Source of the DNA: Toxorhynchites rutilus septentrionalis
Lineage: Eukaryota > Arthropoda > Insecta > Diptera > Culicidae
DNA: 64,000 nucleotides
NCBI RefSeq assembly: GCF_029784135.1
Contig: NC_073746.1
Coordinates: forward strand, 34,391,378 to 34,455,377
Reading direction: 5' to 3'
Every line of letters starts with the position of its first letter. Within the stretch, counting starts at the first letter, position 1. Positions 1-12,864 of this stretch are shown here, piece after piece. The notes below the pieces were generated by a model. The model saw nothing but the letters and a program-made list of their open reading frames with translations. It did no database searches and was not told the DNA's origin. The translations under genes were made by a program, and so were the position numbers.

Positions 1-910
1 AATATTATAAGGTTATGCTGCGGATAATATTTATATTAATTTATTTTATTTATATAAAATTCTAAAATGAAAAAAAGTTCCAATAAAATTTCAACGGTAA
101 TGTAACCAAGAAAAAATAGACACCCCTAATGCCAACGTTTGCCGATTTGGTAAACACACAGATGAACAATGGTGTAAATCGAGCACAGATGGTAGAAGGA
201 ATGATAGAAGGACAAAAGAAAAATAAACTTATACTTGCCGCTGCTGTGTGGCGTGTGTGATGAATCTGTCTGAATTGTATCCTCTGCGTCTCGGTCGCGC
301 ACCACTTTGAGCTTCGCTCTACTCGCAAGCGCAACCGATGAAAAAAAAACACAGTCTGATTCGATGTGGAAAAAAACACCTTTGTTGGATCGTTTCGAAA
401 ACCTGTCCGATCTACTTGCGAGTTATCTTTTTGTGATGTGGAGTTGTCCGATTTATTGTATTGTAATTCCCTTCATATGAAAAGCATTTTATTCGATGAT
501 TTTTTTATGTTTTCACTTAAATAGGTACCGAAAGCTTAAAACCATATTGAACTAATTCATTAAAAAAATCAACCAAATAATACCTTTGCATAAAGTTTAG
601 ATCTGTTTTCTGCATCATATGCCTTAAGTGTCCGAAATATGATTCAGAACGGTACTTTGACTCACAACTGTTGATTGAAAAATATTTCGATATTGTTCAG
701 TCATATAGAACCAAGTTTTTAAAAGTGCTTTATTGGTTCAGTCAGAGTGGACCATGTACATATAGGAAACCTAATAGTTATATTTTTCAGAAATGATAAT
801 TGATGTTTTTTTTCCAATTATCATACGTCAAAGTATGGCCAGAGAGTAGCTAGCATTTCTGGGAACAATATTGAACGAAAAAATTATATGCTTCGAAAAG
901 TACAGAACAT
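1..910. other. AT-rich non-coding DNA
   Basis: I see no gene, RNA or recognisable element here. Short open frames occur on the minus strand near 62-379, but they have no recognisable domain and low-complexity composition. The segment ends at the T-rich 3' tail of the LINE that begins near 911. Confidence 0.5.
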
Positions 911-1279
911 TGATTTTTTTTTTATTTAAATCGTTTATTTTTACAGGCTCAGTCACATAGGTTTAAAGGAGCCGAACTCCTTACTGTATTGTTACTAGTA
1001 TATATACATTTTTCCTTAATTCTAATGTTAATAATATAGGAAACCGATTACTCGCGGTCGACTCGAGTTTAGAAGGGTGACATATTTTCTTCAGGAAAAG
1101 GAGGGGATATGAGGATATGTTGACAATGATCACACTCACACTCTCAATCACACTCATCACACTCAATTCTTAAACCTATCTTATATCTAATATGTATTTA
1201 CATTTCATCTTATTCTTAAGAAGGGATCCGATCTCTCACAAAGGAAAAGGAAAAGGAAAAACTAAGGGTATAAGGACAA

Positions 1280-2755
1280 TCACACACGAAGATCGATAGC
1301 TTTAAGGAATACATATGTTTGGGACATGTAATCAAGGTCTAACCGAGCCAACACGTCTCTCACCGGCACCATGGGCTGCCTTCCTCGGGCCCGAAGGGTG
1401 TCTTCTAAATTCGATTTGGCGACAAGATACAGCTCGCACGACCAAACAACGTGCTCGATGTCGTGGTAACCTTGGCCACAAACACAAAGATTGTAGTCGG
1501 CAAGATTAATACGAAAGAGTAGCGCATCTAACGAACAGTGATTGGACATGAGTCGGGAGAAGGTGCGAATAAAGGCCCGACTCAAGTCCAGACTTTTGAA
1601 CCATGGTTTGAGGCTAACCTTAGGGATAATCGAGTGAAGCCACCGGCCCAATTCATCTTCGTTCCATTTGCGTTGCCAGTTAGCAATGGTATTTTTACGG
1701 ACTAAAGAATAAAATTCATTGAAGGCGATTTGACGCTGATAAATATCGCCTTCAATTGCACCTACCTTTGCCAATGAGTCAGCCCTCTCATTACCCGGAA
1801 TTGAGCAATGTGAAGGGACCCAGACAAAGGTAATGACGTAACAGCGTCTGGATAAAGCACTCAAATTTTTTCGTATTCTCTCAAGGAAGTACGGCGAGTG
1901 CTTTTCCGGCCTCACTGAACGGATAGCTTCGACAGAGCTAAGACTATCCGTTACAATGTAATAGTGTTCAACAGGTCGTGAGGCGACGCTGTCCAGCGCC
2001 CAGTGTATCGCTGCCAATTCAGCAATATACATTGAGCAAGGATTCTGAAGACTGTGGGAGGTGCTAAAAAATTCGTTGAACACTCCAAATCCTGTGGACT
2101 CATTCATAGAGGACCCATCAGTAAAGTACATATTATCACAATTGATATCCCCATACTTTGCATTGAAGATTGTAGGAACGAACCCCAATCTAAGATAATC
2201 TGGATTTTCATGGATTTTCTCCTTCATGAACAGATCGAAATGTACAGAGGAATTGATGTAGTCAGGGAAACAAACACGGTTGGGAATATACGATGAAGGA
2301 TCAACCTGCATGGAGATGAATTCATGATATGAACTCATGAATCCGGAGTGAAAATTTAGCTCGATCAGCTGCTCAAAATTTCCGATCACCAATGGGTTCA
2401 TAACCTTACACCGGATGAAGAACCGAAGAGATAATAATTTGAAGCGATCTTTTAGTGGGAGTACGCCTGCCAAAACCTCGAGACTCATGGTATGCGTTGA
2501 GGGCATACATCCCAACGCAATACGGAGACAAAGATACTGAATTCGCTCGAGTTTAATGAGGTGTGTTTTGGCAGCTGATTGAAAACAGAAACTGCCATAC
2601 TCCATCACTGAGAGAATAGTTGTTCGATACAACATTATAAGATCTTCTGGATGGGCTCCCCACCAGGTGACGGTAATTGTACGGAGAAAGTTTATTCTTT
2701 GTTGACATTTTTTACTCAGATACCTAATATGGGTAATATGGCCCCCCAAGTACAT
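1280..2755 (-). pseudogene. LINE ORF2 part 2: RNase H and C-terminal zinc-like domain
   Basis: A 491-codon frame continuing the reverse transcriptase polypeptide after the G6-run frameshift; its first residues overlap the end of the upstream frame. A thumb-like region comes first. RNase H follows, with its four acidic positions visible: YFTDGS (about 216), AELAAIHWAL (about 246), VTDSLSSVEAI (about 268) and NERADSLAK (about 325). Near the C-terminus a CVCGQGYHDIEHVVWSC segment has CCHC spacing as seen in I/R1/LOA-group LINEs. The frame itself has no internal stop, so the element is relatively young apart from the 5' truncation and the one frameshift. Confidence 0.85.
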
Positions 2756-4428
2756 TTGGAGTCGAACCAGACCCCAAGATACTTGAATGACATAGCATGA
2801 GTGATCGGTTTACCCAAAAGTTGAAGCTTTGGTTTTGCTGGTTTATGCTTCCTAGAAAAAACCACCATCTCTGTGTTCTCCGTGGAGAATTCGATCCCTA
2901 GCCCAATGGCCCAGGTTGAAAAATTGTTCAAAGTGTCTTGTAAGGGTTCTTGTAGGTCGGATTCTGTTGATCCTACGACAGAGACCACTCCATCATCTGC
3001 AAGTTGTCTTAGGCTGCAATTTTGTGTAAGGCAATTGTCAATGTCGCTTACGTAGAAGTTGTACAAAAGGGGGCTTAAACATGAGCCCTGGGGGAGTCCC
3101 ATGTAAGAGACCCGACTTACTGCCGAATCTCCGTGAGAAAAGTTCAAATGTTTCTCACAAAGCAAGTTATATAACATATTATTCAATAGAGGCGGCAGAC
3201 CCCGAGATTGTAATTTGTCTGACAAAACCTCTATTGAAACAGAATCAAAGGCCCCCTTTATGTCCAAGAATACTGAAGTCATTTGTTTTTTTTCGGCGTA
3301 AGCTATTTGAATTTCTGAAGAAAGCAACGCAAGACAATCATTCGTCCCCTTGCCCCTGCGGAACCCATATTGTGTATCTGAGAGTAAGCCATTCGTTTCA
3401 ACCCAACGATCAAGGCGAAACAAGATCATTTTCTCCAACAATTTCCGTATACAAGACAGCATTGCTATTGGGCGGTACGAATTGAAGTAGGACGCGGGTT
3501 TTCCGGGTTTTTGAATAGCTATAACTCGTACTTGTCTCCAATCATCTGGAACAATATTATGCTCCAGAAACCGATTGAATAAATTCAACAAGCGATGTTT
3601 CGCAACATCAGGGAGGTTTTTCAGCAAGTTGAACTTAATTCTATCCGATCCCGGAGCAAAATTGTTACATGAAAGCAGAGCAAGAGAGAATTCTACCATC
3701 GAAAACTCGGAATCAAGATCGCACCTATCTTGTGGTATATCTCGAACAATTTTTTGCACAGAAGCGGAATCGGGACAAACCTTTCGTGCAAAATTAAAAA
3801 TCCATCGATGTGAATATTCCTCGCTTTCATTGGATGAAGAGCGATTTCTCATGTTTCGAGCCACTTTCCATAATTTTTTCATTGACGTTTCTCGTGACAA
3901 ACCTCCCACGAAATTTCGCCAATAAGCACGTTTTTTCCCTTTGATCAAGTTTTTAAATTGATTTTCAAGGTCCAAATACGTTTGAAAATTCTCAATGGTT
4001 CCACGTTTCCGAAAAGCTTTAAATGCATTCGATTTATCTCCATAAAGCTTGGAACACTGGCTATCCCACCATGGATTGGGAGGCCTTCGACGAATAGTGG
4101 AACCTGGGATGGGTTTCGTTTGAGCGCGAACCGTGCTGTCAAAGATCAAACGAGAAATGAAGTTATACTCCTCCAATGGAGGCAAACCATCTCTGGAATT
4201 GATGGCTAGAGCAATCGCGTCCGCATATTTTTTCCAGTCAATGTGTCTTGTGAGGTCGTATGCCATGTTTATTGATTCAGAAGAATTCAACCCATTGGTG
4301 ATAGAAATTTTGATTGGCAAGTGGTCACTACCGTTGAGATCCTGGATTACATTCCACTTGCAATCTAACAATCGTTTGTCATTCGGAAAACTGATAGCAG
4401 AATCACAATAACGCGTCTTGGGTTGCAT
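2716..4428 (-). pseudogene. LINE ORF2 part 1: endonuclease tail and reverse transcriptase
   Basis: A 570-codon open frame. The N-terminus retains only the end of the endonuclease, including a GSDHLPI-type motif near residue 35. A linker with the PPNPWWDSQC signature follows. The reverse transcriptase core shows a YRPIAML block (about residue 317), YGFRRGKGT (about 355), the FLDIKGAFDSV motif with the first catalytic Asp (about 390), GLPQGSCLSPLL (about 450) and an LADD catalytic box (about 475). The frame ends prematurely around 2745, where the following sequence continues in another frame, at a C6 run (2742-2747; G6 on the coding strand). A one-base indel in that run is the simplest explanation. 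With no start codon for the intact protein, this is a dead fragment. Confidence 0.85.
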
Positions 4429-4440
4429 AACGTCGGCCGT

Positions 4441-5576
4441 TAATTAATGGGTAATGTTTTGCCTTTTTTTGATTAAACGTTACGCGATGCACAATACGAT
4501 ATGCTATTCCGAACAATTTATCTCTTCCTCACAAAATCTATTCAGTGGCGGCGACCATCATAGATGCCAACCTTCCTGATTTTTCTGGATTTCCCAGACT
4601 TTTTGGAACGTTCCCTGATACCCTGACAAACACTCAATTTTGCCTGGTTTTACAGAAATGATCCTGATTTTTCTTGATTTTTGTACTTTTCACTTTATCA
4701 GAGGGAAAATTATCGTAATTAATATACTGGGATCCCTGTCAAAGTGTTCATGGTTGGAAATGAAAACTGCCATAAAAGCTCTCCGGATAAATAATAATAA
4801 TAGCTTATCCAGGGAAAAAAACCCCGATTTATTTCCATTAAACACAAATGAACTTTGAACTCAATAGTAAAAATATCTATATTAAAAAAAATCTAAATTA
4901 GAAAACATTCAACAATTCATCCACTGCTTATTTGCTTTTTTTATTTAGTGAGTATAGATTTATTCCAAAGTTTGGACGATGAATTCAGAGAAATTATGAA
5001 TATTGATTTCTTTCCATTTCAATGTCACTACTGCATATTTTTTGGAAAAAATATGAACGATAAAAAGATCCCTGCAAAATAATATCAATGTCAAAAACTT
5101 CAACTCTATGGTCATCATAAAACATATTTGAAAAGTTTTCGACGAGAAAGCAAACATGTTCATGGAGTAGAGATTTGCTTAAGCTGCTTGAAAGATTGCA
5201 GAACAAAACTGTACACAAGAAATCGAATAAATGCAAGTCTACCTACGAAATGATGCTTTGGTTGCCCCAAAAATCGAACCGAATATGAGCTATCCTAATT
5301 TCTTCCTGATTTTTAATTTCATTCTTTGGGGCTTTCGAAAATTATAGTTAGCAACCCTGGCGACAACAATTCTTTCGCAAATAGAAATACTTTTTTTTGT
5401 ATTTTCGACTGACACGACTGACATTAGACATAAAACACTGAACTTCGTATGATTATTAGATTTATTAGATTATTATTAAAATAATAAAACATATAATCGG
5501 TGACCCGCTCATTCCAGTTTATGATGATTCTTTGATCGTGAAATGTATATAGGCTGCGGAGTTGATATCAATATAC
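4441..5576. other. AT-rich non-coding DNA
   Basis: No gene recognised. The segment holds runs of CTGATTTTTC-like sequence at 4570-4680 and again near 5300, possibly an old repeat, but I could not pair convincing termini. It ends at the mariner terminal repeat. Confidence 0.4.
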
Positions 5577-6405
5577 TAGGTTGGGGGAAAAGTAATCCAT
5601 TATTTTTGGGTGAATTTAAAAACTATTTTTAATATGCTTCGGATTATCCGATTGGAGTCAAATATACACGGTTTTGTTGGAAAATTTGTTACCATTCCAA
5701 AAGTAGTTTCATGATGTCTCTATCATAGATGTCTTGGTCCTTATTGGCGAAAAACCATAGCAATAGATTTTTACAATCTGCTCTTGATTCCAATTTCTTA
5801 TCACTCTGGAAATTTTCCAATGCGAGAAAAAGGTGATAATCGTTTGGTGCCAGGTTCGAACTATATTGTGGATGCATTAAAACATCCCAATCAAACTCTC
5901 GGAATTGTGTGGTCTTGCGTTGTCCTGATGGAACACAACACCTCTTCTGCTGGCCAATTTTGAATGTTTCTGGTTAATCGCTAGCATAAAACGGTCCATT
6001 TGTTGTCAGTAGAGATCATAATTTAGTGTATTGCACTGGAAAAAAATATATTTTTAATTAAAAAAAAAAGAAACAAAAATTTTTGAAAATAAATTAAATT
6101 GCACATATTCAGTATGGGCACCATAAACATCAATCACAATTTAAGCGGCGTGGCTTGCATTTTCGCATTTATGAAATCAAAAGTGTAAAATGTACCGAAC
6201 TTTCTCTTTGTTGACCTCCATTGTGGACACCCTGTAACTCACAACTGAATGGAACAAATAAAAAACAACAAAATAATTTGTTTTTGTGTGAAATGTCACC
6301 TTTACAATGAGCCTAAACTTGCAATTGTATGATCGATATTACGCGATATATTGATCACTGAAGCCAGCCAACGAGAAAATAATGAATAACTTTTTCCCCA
6401 ACCTA
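5577..6405 (-). mobile_element. Degenerate mariner-type transposon, internally deleted
   Basis: The left end reads TAGGTTGGGGGAAAAGT from 5577 and the right end ACTTTTTCCCCAACCTA to 6405. They are inverted copies with TA at each edge, as in Tc1/mariner insertions. At 829 bp it is much shorter than a full mariner (about 1.3 kb), and only the C-terminal part of the transposase is recognisable. Its terminal repeats are close to those of the mariner at 32704-33814, so the two probably belong to the same subfamily. Confidence 0.75.
5689..5877 (-). pseudogene. Mariner transposase C-terminal fragment
   Basis: A 62-residue frame beginning MHPQYSSNLAPNDYHLF, the mariner block containing the third catalytic Asp (SPDLAPSDYHLF in the family), and ending with the FFANKDQDIYDRDIMKLL block typical of mariner C-termini. 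The first two catalytic Asp positions are absent, so there is no activity. Confidence 0.75.
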
Positions 6406-6719
6406 AGTGAACTGGAACTGAGCTATTATTTGTTTCTTTTTTTTTTGCTCCACATCCACCTGACACCATCCGAATGATTCCTTCGCTCTCTGTGGCAACA
6501 CGTCGAGGTTTGCGACAAATCCGATCCGTCGCTATTTTTTTTATTTCATGGAGAGAGAAACATTGAAACATTTTTCATTCATAAAGCATCGGGGATTTAT
6601 TTATTATTGAAATATTTCTTTTGTCATCCACTTCGGCTTTGGGTTCGGTTCAGTGTTCATCCTGTGAAGAACTTTTTTATTCAAGTTTCCATTTTATACA
6701 CCTGGTAATACGTAAACAG

Positions 6720-7275
6720 TCATCGATGGAAAAACGTCGAATTATATCGGTGAAGATCAAACAGCTTTAACATGAGCAATTGAATAACACTAGATTGCCA
6801 AGTCGAAATATCTGAAAGTAGTCAAATTGACTGTGATGAAGGCTATTGGAGTTTTCCGGGAAAATCCGATAACTGCTAGGAAGTGAGGATCACGAGGAAA
6901 TTGAAATATGGAGATTTGAAAGCGAGATTTTCGTGCCCGCTGGCTCTGTCAACAAAGAAATATGTTAATATATATTTTTGAAGATACGCAGTTGATTGAT
7001 GCTGTTTAGCCACACCTAGCTTCCTGTTTATACGGGGAAATGGTTCAAAAATGGTATACCAACAAAAACGCGAAAGTCATGGATATGGTGAAGAATTTTT
7101 GAACCCTTCGGACTTGCGGCCAAACGGACAATATTGGCAATTGTTGAGAGGAATCTCAATAAACAGTTGCCGATGCGAAACACAATTCAAAGCGAATAAG
7201 CGTTCGTTCAGCATGAAATAATGTGAATAAAATATCTGTACAGGGAAGTTTTGGAAGGTGACGCCAGAAAGCATT
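6720..7275 (+). pseudogene. Decayed Tc1-like transposase relic
   Basis: No long open frame survives. Around 7094-7160 conceptual translation gives NPSDLRPNGQYW in one frame and AIVERNLNKQ in the next, resembling the third-catalytic-residue block of Tc1/ITmD37E transposases (NAPELRPIEKYWAIMKQ in the element at 45100-46398). Around 6840-6900 a segment resembling the N-terminal helix-turn-helix linker is also seen. Several stops and frameshifts separate the pieces, and terminal repeats were not found. Alternatives within the Tc1/mariner superfamily are possible. Confidence 0.45.
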
Positions 7276-9360
7276 TGGAAAAAAAGAAACTCTAATCAAA
7301 AAAATTTCTTATATTTTGTAGCCATCGATTTTCGAAAAAAAAACAATCTCTTATTGATCATCAGTATAATCCCTAATCAATAATTATGATAGCTACATCA
7401 GTATTTCTTTTTCAATAGTTTTTCAACCAACGCATTTCACGCGAGCTGATCAACTTCTATTCAAAATCAAACCACTAAAATTATTATTCATTGAACATCA
7501 GAATGCGATTTTAAATACAATGATCCATTAAAAGTTTTTTTTTCCAGAAGCGGGAATTACTCATCGTGCACAGTTTTCTGTGCAAAACAACAAGCGAATA
7601 TGAAAAAATATCAAGCACAGAAAACAGCAATGAGTACAATCTGATTCTATTCTACGCTAGAGCTATTTATTTATCATTCACTATCTCTCCTCTAGCAATA
7701 AAACATCGTCGAAATACGGGAAAAACACCACCAAAAATGCTATCGAGATGCAAACGAGATGTTTATAAATTAAAATTGGTCCGTATGTAGCCACCAGAGA
7801 CAATCGCGTGACAACGCAACGGAAACAACAAAAAGGAACTGCGCGCTGGGAGACGTGTATTTTTGTCAGGATTTATGGCAGTTGCTTTTCGTGTGGCTTT
7901 GCGCTGGCCACGGAGTGGAATAATTCGCTAGAGAATTTCCACCCGTGGGGCGAATAAAGGGCGAACAAGAGTCGAGTGTCCCAACTGCGTTGTTTTGGAG
8001 GCTTGGATGCGAACTCCACAGTGAAATCGGGTTCGCGAGAAAATCGAACGCGGGTGAGCGGGTGATGGAAACCCCAAACAGCGAAAAGGAGGGTCGTTTG
8101 GGTGACAGCAATACGGACGGCGTGATGAAGTGGAGCGAATGGGCACTTTGACGTTGTTAATCTTAGAGACTAGTCTATTGGAGATTCGATTCGTGTTGTT
8201 GTTACCGAAAACCTCATCCTTGCACTTTAAGTGTTTCAAACTGAACAGTTGGTTAAGCCACTGACAGTATGCTTTGGAAGAGGTTGACTCGTCCAGAAAC
8301 TTTGATCTCGTGCTGACTTAAGTGGTTACTCAACTACGTGCCCCGCCTCAGAAAACTTTCATATCATACCGAACCTTCTTCTAAGTTCTTACCAGCTCCC
8401 ATAACACCACGATAAGCGCTTTTTTTTTCGCAATGCAGCCATAAATTTTAATTAACTTTATAAAATATTATTGTACTTTGGGAACTTTAAATTGTTAGCG
8501 AAAATTTTCACCCCTTGGCCCCCCAGCATTTCGTTTTTTTTATCGAGATATGAGTTCATTGTGGTGTATACTGTTATTTTTCTTTCCCCGCTGGAAATAA
8601 ATTGACTCTCAGCTTATCCTGGAGAATATTGCGAGCTTTCGACAATTTGCGGGATGGCAAAAAATAATTCAGAGCTCTTCGGTCTTCTTCCAATCCGTTA
8701 TTGAAGGATCGTGAAATGTTATTGAGCCCACAAAAATTTAATATTGTGCACAACAATGAAGAACAACTTTAAATTATAAAGCGATCAACATTTCACACAC
8801 ACGCATCCACACAATCAAAGCCAAATCAACTGGCCAACATTCACGATCGCATTATGATAATCAAAGCTGAATCAACATCATCTACTGGTGAGGGCAAAAA
8901 CCTACAAGCTACAAGCGAATTTAATTACCCAAATGCACACGAATGTTGATGTTTATTCTACTAATGGCGCATCCGGCTTTTATAATGCTTATGAAAACAC
9001 GCACGATTACACGAGAAGAGCTGATTATATTTCAATTGCCTGTATAGGTGTTAGTGGATGGATTGTGGGGGTGATAATATCCGCGCGAGGTGTTTATAAG
9101 AGTAGCTTAAAATTGATCGTGCTGCATGCAAACTTCAATATAACATACAGTTAAGGTGAAGGTGGAACGGAGCCATTGTAGTAGTATAGGTTAAATCACG
9201 TATTTTCATGGGTAATAGTTTTTGTGAGAGAAGAGCAAAGCACACCGTTTGTTTTGGATTTAATACGTAAAAAGATAAATTCACTTATCAGACTGTGTGG
9301 CACTGATACGAGTCTTAGAATACATTTGAAAAAAAAAATAACAATTCAAAACTGAAGTAA
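7276..9360. other. Non-coding DNA without recognised elements
   Basis: No gene recognised. 7800-8160 is noticeably GC-richer than its surroundings and open on both strands for short stretches, but no reading frame resembles a known family. The rest is AT-rich with T- and A-runs. Confidence 0.4.
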
Positions 9361-10369
9361 AATGTATGACTTTCTGTCTGTTCGTTTGTCTGATTCTTAT
9401 GGACTCGGAAACTACTGAACCGATCGACATGAAAATTGGTATGTAGGGGTTTTTTGGGGCCGGGGAAAGTTTTCATCTCTCTAAGGGGGAGCTGCCACAC
9501 AAATGAAACACAAATTTCTGCATCACTCGTGAATTATATCGAGGTTTTAGGATGCAATAAATCTTTTCACTGTGGTTAGACATTCCACCCCCCTCTCTAA
9601 GGGGGAGTTGCCATACAAATGAAAGACAAATTTCTGCATAACTCGAAAACCAATCAAGAAAATGTCAAATTTGGCATGCGAAGGTTTTAGGGGACACAAA
9701 ACGTTTCTATGGTGAATAGACACTCCTCTCGTCTCTCTGAGGGGAGAGGGGGCTGCCATACAAATGAAGCATAAATTTCCGCATAATTCAAGAACTCATC
9801 AAGCAAACGGAACTAAATTTGGAATGTGGTGGTTTTATGGGGAAGAAACATTTCTAAGGTGGTTCGACACTCCTCCCGCCTCTCTTAGGGTGGGCTGTCA
9901 TACAAACGAAAAACAAATTGCTGCATAACTCGAAAACTAATCAAGCAAATGGAGCCAAATTTGACATGTGAAGATTTTAGGGGACACAAAACGTTTCTAT
10001 GGTAAAAAGATACTCCTCCCCCCTCTCTAAGGGGAGAAGAGTGGAGGGGTTTGTCTTTATTTTATCATATTTTCTATATCAAACATTTATTCCGTGTAAC
10101 GAAGAAACATGTTACTTGCAAGTGGTTGAAGAATCTTGAACGAGAATTGTGTCTGAAAATAATCTGATATTATAATAATGAGTTTTGTTAGAAATACTAG
10201 GAATTTTATTGTAAAAGGTAAAATCAACGGGGTCGATTAGAAGATCAATGAATGAACAATTCTGCGATTGGACTCATGAACTTGCGCTTAGTAAGAAAAC
10301 GTGAATGTTAGGAGGTATTGATAACAAAAAACAAATTTTGGGCGCGACGAAGTTTGCCGGGTCAGCTAG
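9361..10369 (+). mobile_element. Helitron-like non-autonomous element, copy 1
   Basis: Starts with a TTTCTGTCTG-type 5' region and ends GCCGGGTCAGCTAG followed by T, matching the CTRR|T rule for Helitron 3' ends, with a short GC-rich inverted segment just before it. The interior is about four tandem units of roughly 170 bp, each with a CTCTAAGGGG block, then CATACAAATGAAA, CTGCATAACTCGA and GGTTTTAGG. The same unit structure and 3' end recur at 47841-48971 and, shortened, at 41575-42197. It encodes no protein. The family assignment rests on terminus type. Confidence 0.65.
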
Positions 10370-11564
10370 TATATTTATATTTGCAATTGTTGTGTATTTG
10401 CATATGAAGTAAAATTATTATTCTATGCAAATCGGGGCTCTTTTGCAAATTTATAACACATGCGGATTAGGGCTCTTTTGGAAGTGTATTTCCACTTATA
10501 CTTTAACCATTGAGACTGAAGGAATGTTCCAGGGCATAAAAATATCAAGAAAAGAATTGCGATCTTAGCTTGTAGCAACGCCACGGGAAATCACAATTTT
10601 AAACTTATTGTAATCAGTAAATTCAAAAAATCAAGGTGTTTGAGGAAACCAAAGTAGACCATCTAATAGTTGATAATTGTTGATAATTCCTTAATATTTT
10701 CCTTCGTTGATCGTATTTTTTCGTATATTCACGTTGGAGAGCTTTAACCCTTCTCTTCGTTAGTCGAGGCATTTTGATTGAATGTTATACTTTTCCGTTT
10801 ACTATTTTTGAAAGCATAGGCAATTGTGGCAGTATTCCGAGCTCTGCAATACAATTTTCTTAACCTATGTTAAAGTTGCTAAAACTTATATCATCGACCC
10901 ATTAAACGTAAAATTAATAATTGTATTGATATCAACACAATTTTATTTTATTAATTTTCATGACATGCACATGACATGGACTAACATTTTATTGCGTGAT
11001 TTTCATGATGTTGTCTGGCATCAGTGTCGAAAAAATAACGATGCTTTCATCAATACGAACAAAACTAATGCGGAAAATTGAAAATTTAAAATTTAACTTC
11101 CAGAGCACTAGCTCAAGTTTTCCGACGTTTTTCATTGTACATTGCGACGGCAGGTGAAAATCTAATATCTTGTGAGTAATCGATTAGAGTTTGGTTGATA
11201 TAACTTGATGGGGAGTGTGCGAAAACGATCAGCAAAATTATAGTTATATATAGAGCATCGTATATCCGATATTTTGGGTGGTATATGAAGGGATTCGCCC
11301 CTCATTTGACATCTATCTGATTGGACAGGCCAGTAATGCGACACGAGTAAATGGACATTTTCGCCCCTAATTGAACATTTTTGTAAACATCCTTTGTGCA
11401 AGTTCCTACAACACGATAAATTTTTAGGAGTGTTTTCAACCTAGATTATGTATTTTGCACACTTTTCTAATGGTTAATTGTCAGATTTTCATTGATTTTT
11501 CTGAATCCCTATCTGAAATATGATTGAAGAGCGGTTAAAGTTCTTATATGAAAGACTCAGAAGG
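10370..11564. other. AT-rich non-coding DNA
   Basis: No gene recognised. The segment near 11290-11400 (TTGGACAGGCCAGTAATGCG and TGAACATTTTTGTAAACAT) has weak similarity to 62085-62140, suggesting an undefined shared repeat. Confidence 0.4.
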
Positions 11565-11789
11565 AAAGGGGTGTAAGTGATTTAATCGATTTCTCTTCCT
11601 CAACTTTTTTCTTCAATTAATAAATCAACTGCAAAACGTTCCAATTCGAATTTGCTGTATTTGCCGATAGATGAGGCTCTGACCTATCTTCCACATTGTC
11701 AAGTACAGCTGGAAATGTGTTTGCAGCTAAGTTATGACCAGAAGAGAGAGTCTATATAGAGAAATCGATGATGTCACTTGCATCCCTTT
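11565..11789. repeat. Short TIR element (MITE), AAAGGGGTG family
   Basis: The left end AAAGGGGTGTAAGTGA and right end TCACTTGCATCCCTTT are inverted copies, each followed inward by ATCGATTTCTC. The interior contains the AGATGAGG and TTCCACATTGTCAA blocks also present in the units at 31480-32250. No coding capacity; superfamily unknown. Confidence 0.6.
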
Positions 11790-11825
11790 CGTTTTTTAAA
11801 TCGTAAAAAAATTCAAAACTATAGG

Positions 11826-11900
11826 CGATATACGGCAAACTTTTTTTGTGCGGTCTTATTTGTGCGATTTTTTATGTTTTTTTTGTGTGGGATCGAGTCA
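11826..11900. repeat. Fragment of the TTTTTTTGTGCGG MITE
   Basis: ATATACGGCAAACTTTTTTT followed by GTGCGGTC matches the left end of the MITE at 43046-43596, with degenerate TTTTTTGTGTGGG repeats following. No matching right end was found, so this is a solo end. Confidence 0.4.
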
Positions 11901-12864
11901 CGTTCGTATATAATGTTAATCGACATATACTTTGTGTATGTAAAAAAATTGTACGAATGCGAAAAATCTTATTCTATTCATCAAGACATATTAAGTCGTA
12001 ATTGAGTATTACAAACATCGGTTTTATGATGTGCCGTATCGTATAATTGAACTTTTCGATAAATGCAGTTCGAGAGTCCCATAAACTTATAATTTGAATA
12101 AATGTAGTACTGCGAAAATCATGTTACATCCTGTGGAATATCGTTTAACATCATTTGACAAATCATATTAGATCGATTTAGGACATATTATATCATGTTA
12201 TGAATTTGACTTATTAACTCTTTGTGGTCGTTTGTCTGCTCTCAGCCACCACAGCAAGAAACCATGCTAATCTCATATTTTACCCAACCAAGTATCAGAT
12301 TATGCTTTTCCTAAACGAAGCTTGATGTCTAATGAACCTGTTCACGAATCAATACGGTGTTCCTAAGAGTAATAGATAACGGTACTCAGTATCAAACAAA
12401 GTTGTCGACCACACAAGATAACGCATAGTGCGTTGAATGCATAAGAATGTGGGACAAAAAATTATAACAGCAGAATTTAGCCATTGTAACATTTTGGTGT
12501 GATGGAAAAGATTGTTCATAAATATCAGAACTACTGTTTGCATAAATGTCTCATGTTGTTTGAATAATGGTATAAATGTCTCAAGCGACAAAATCTTCTA
12601 AAGTGAAAAGTTCTGATCGTTTCGGATACGCTGAAATCAGTATTTGAGTAACCGTTGGTTTGAATTATGTTGAAGTAGTTGTTTTTAAAGAGCAGAATAA
12701 TTGTTTGCATAAGTGTCTTATGTCATCTGAATAATCAGTAAAATTTTTTTTGTTGAAATTGAAAAGTGCTGATATTTTTGGGTTACACATTACTTGCATT
12801 AATTATTGCATTAATGGCAAAAGTGTCTCATATTCAACGGATAATGAAAATAAAATTATGTAGA
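11901..12864. other. AT-rich non-coding DNA
   Basis: No gene or element recognised. A loosely repeated phrase (CATAAATGTCTCATG and CATAAGTGTCTTATG) at about 12540, 12560 and 12710 suggests a decayed local duplication. Confidence 0.35.

Larger units (their letters stand above)
911..4440 (-). mobile_element. 5'-truncated non-LTR retrotransposon (LINE) with RT and RNase H
   Basis: A minus-strand LINE. Its 3' end is the T-run at about 912-921 (poly-A on the element strand), followed by a 3' UTR (about 911-1279) that includes a CACACT-rich patch at 1128-1165. Coding sequence runs from about 4434 to 1280 as endonuclease tail, reverse transcriptase, RNase H and C-terminal zinc-like motif. This order is typical of I/LOA/R1-group LINEs; the exact clade is not determined. 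The 5' end is lost within the endonuclease domain near 4430-4440. I found no convincing target duplication. The same 3' UTR recurs at 21811-22141, which supports the element boundary near 911. Confidence 0.85.

Noticed and set aside
62..379. 105-codon minus-strand frame
   Set aside because: Phenylalanine/serine-rich translation of T-rich sequence, no domain, and no sign of a promoter or splice sites.
4560..5360. Possible TIR element with CCTGATTTTT ends
   Set aside because: The putative ends (near 4565 and 5355) pair over only a few bases and lack a target duplication.
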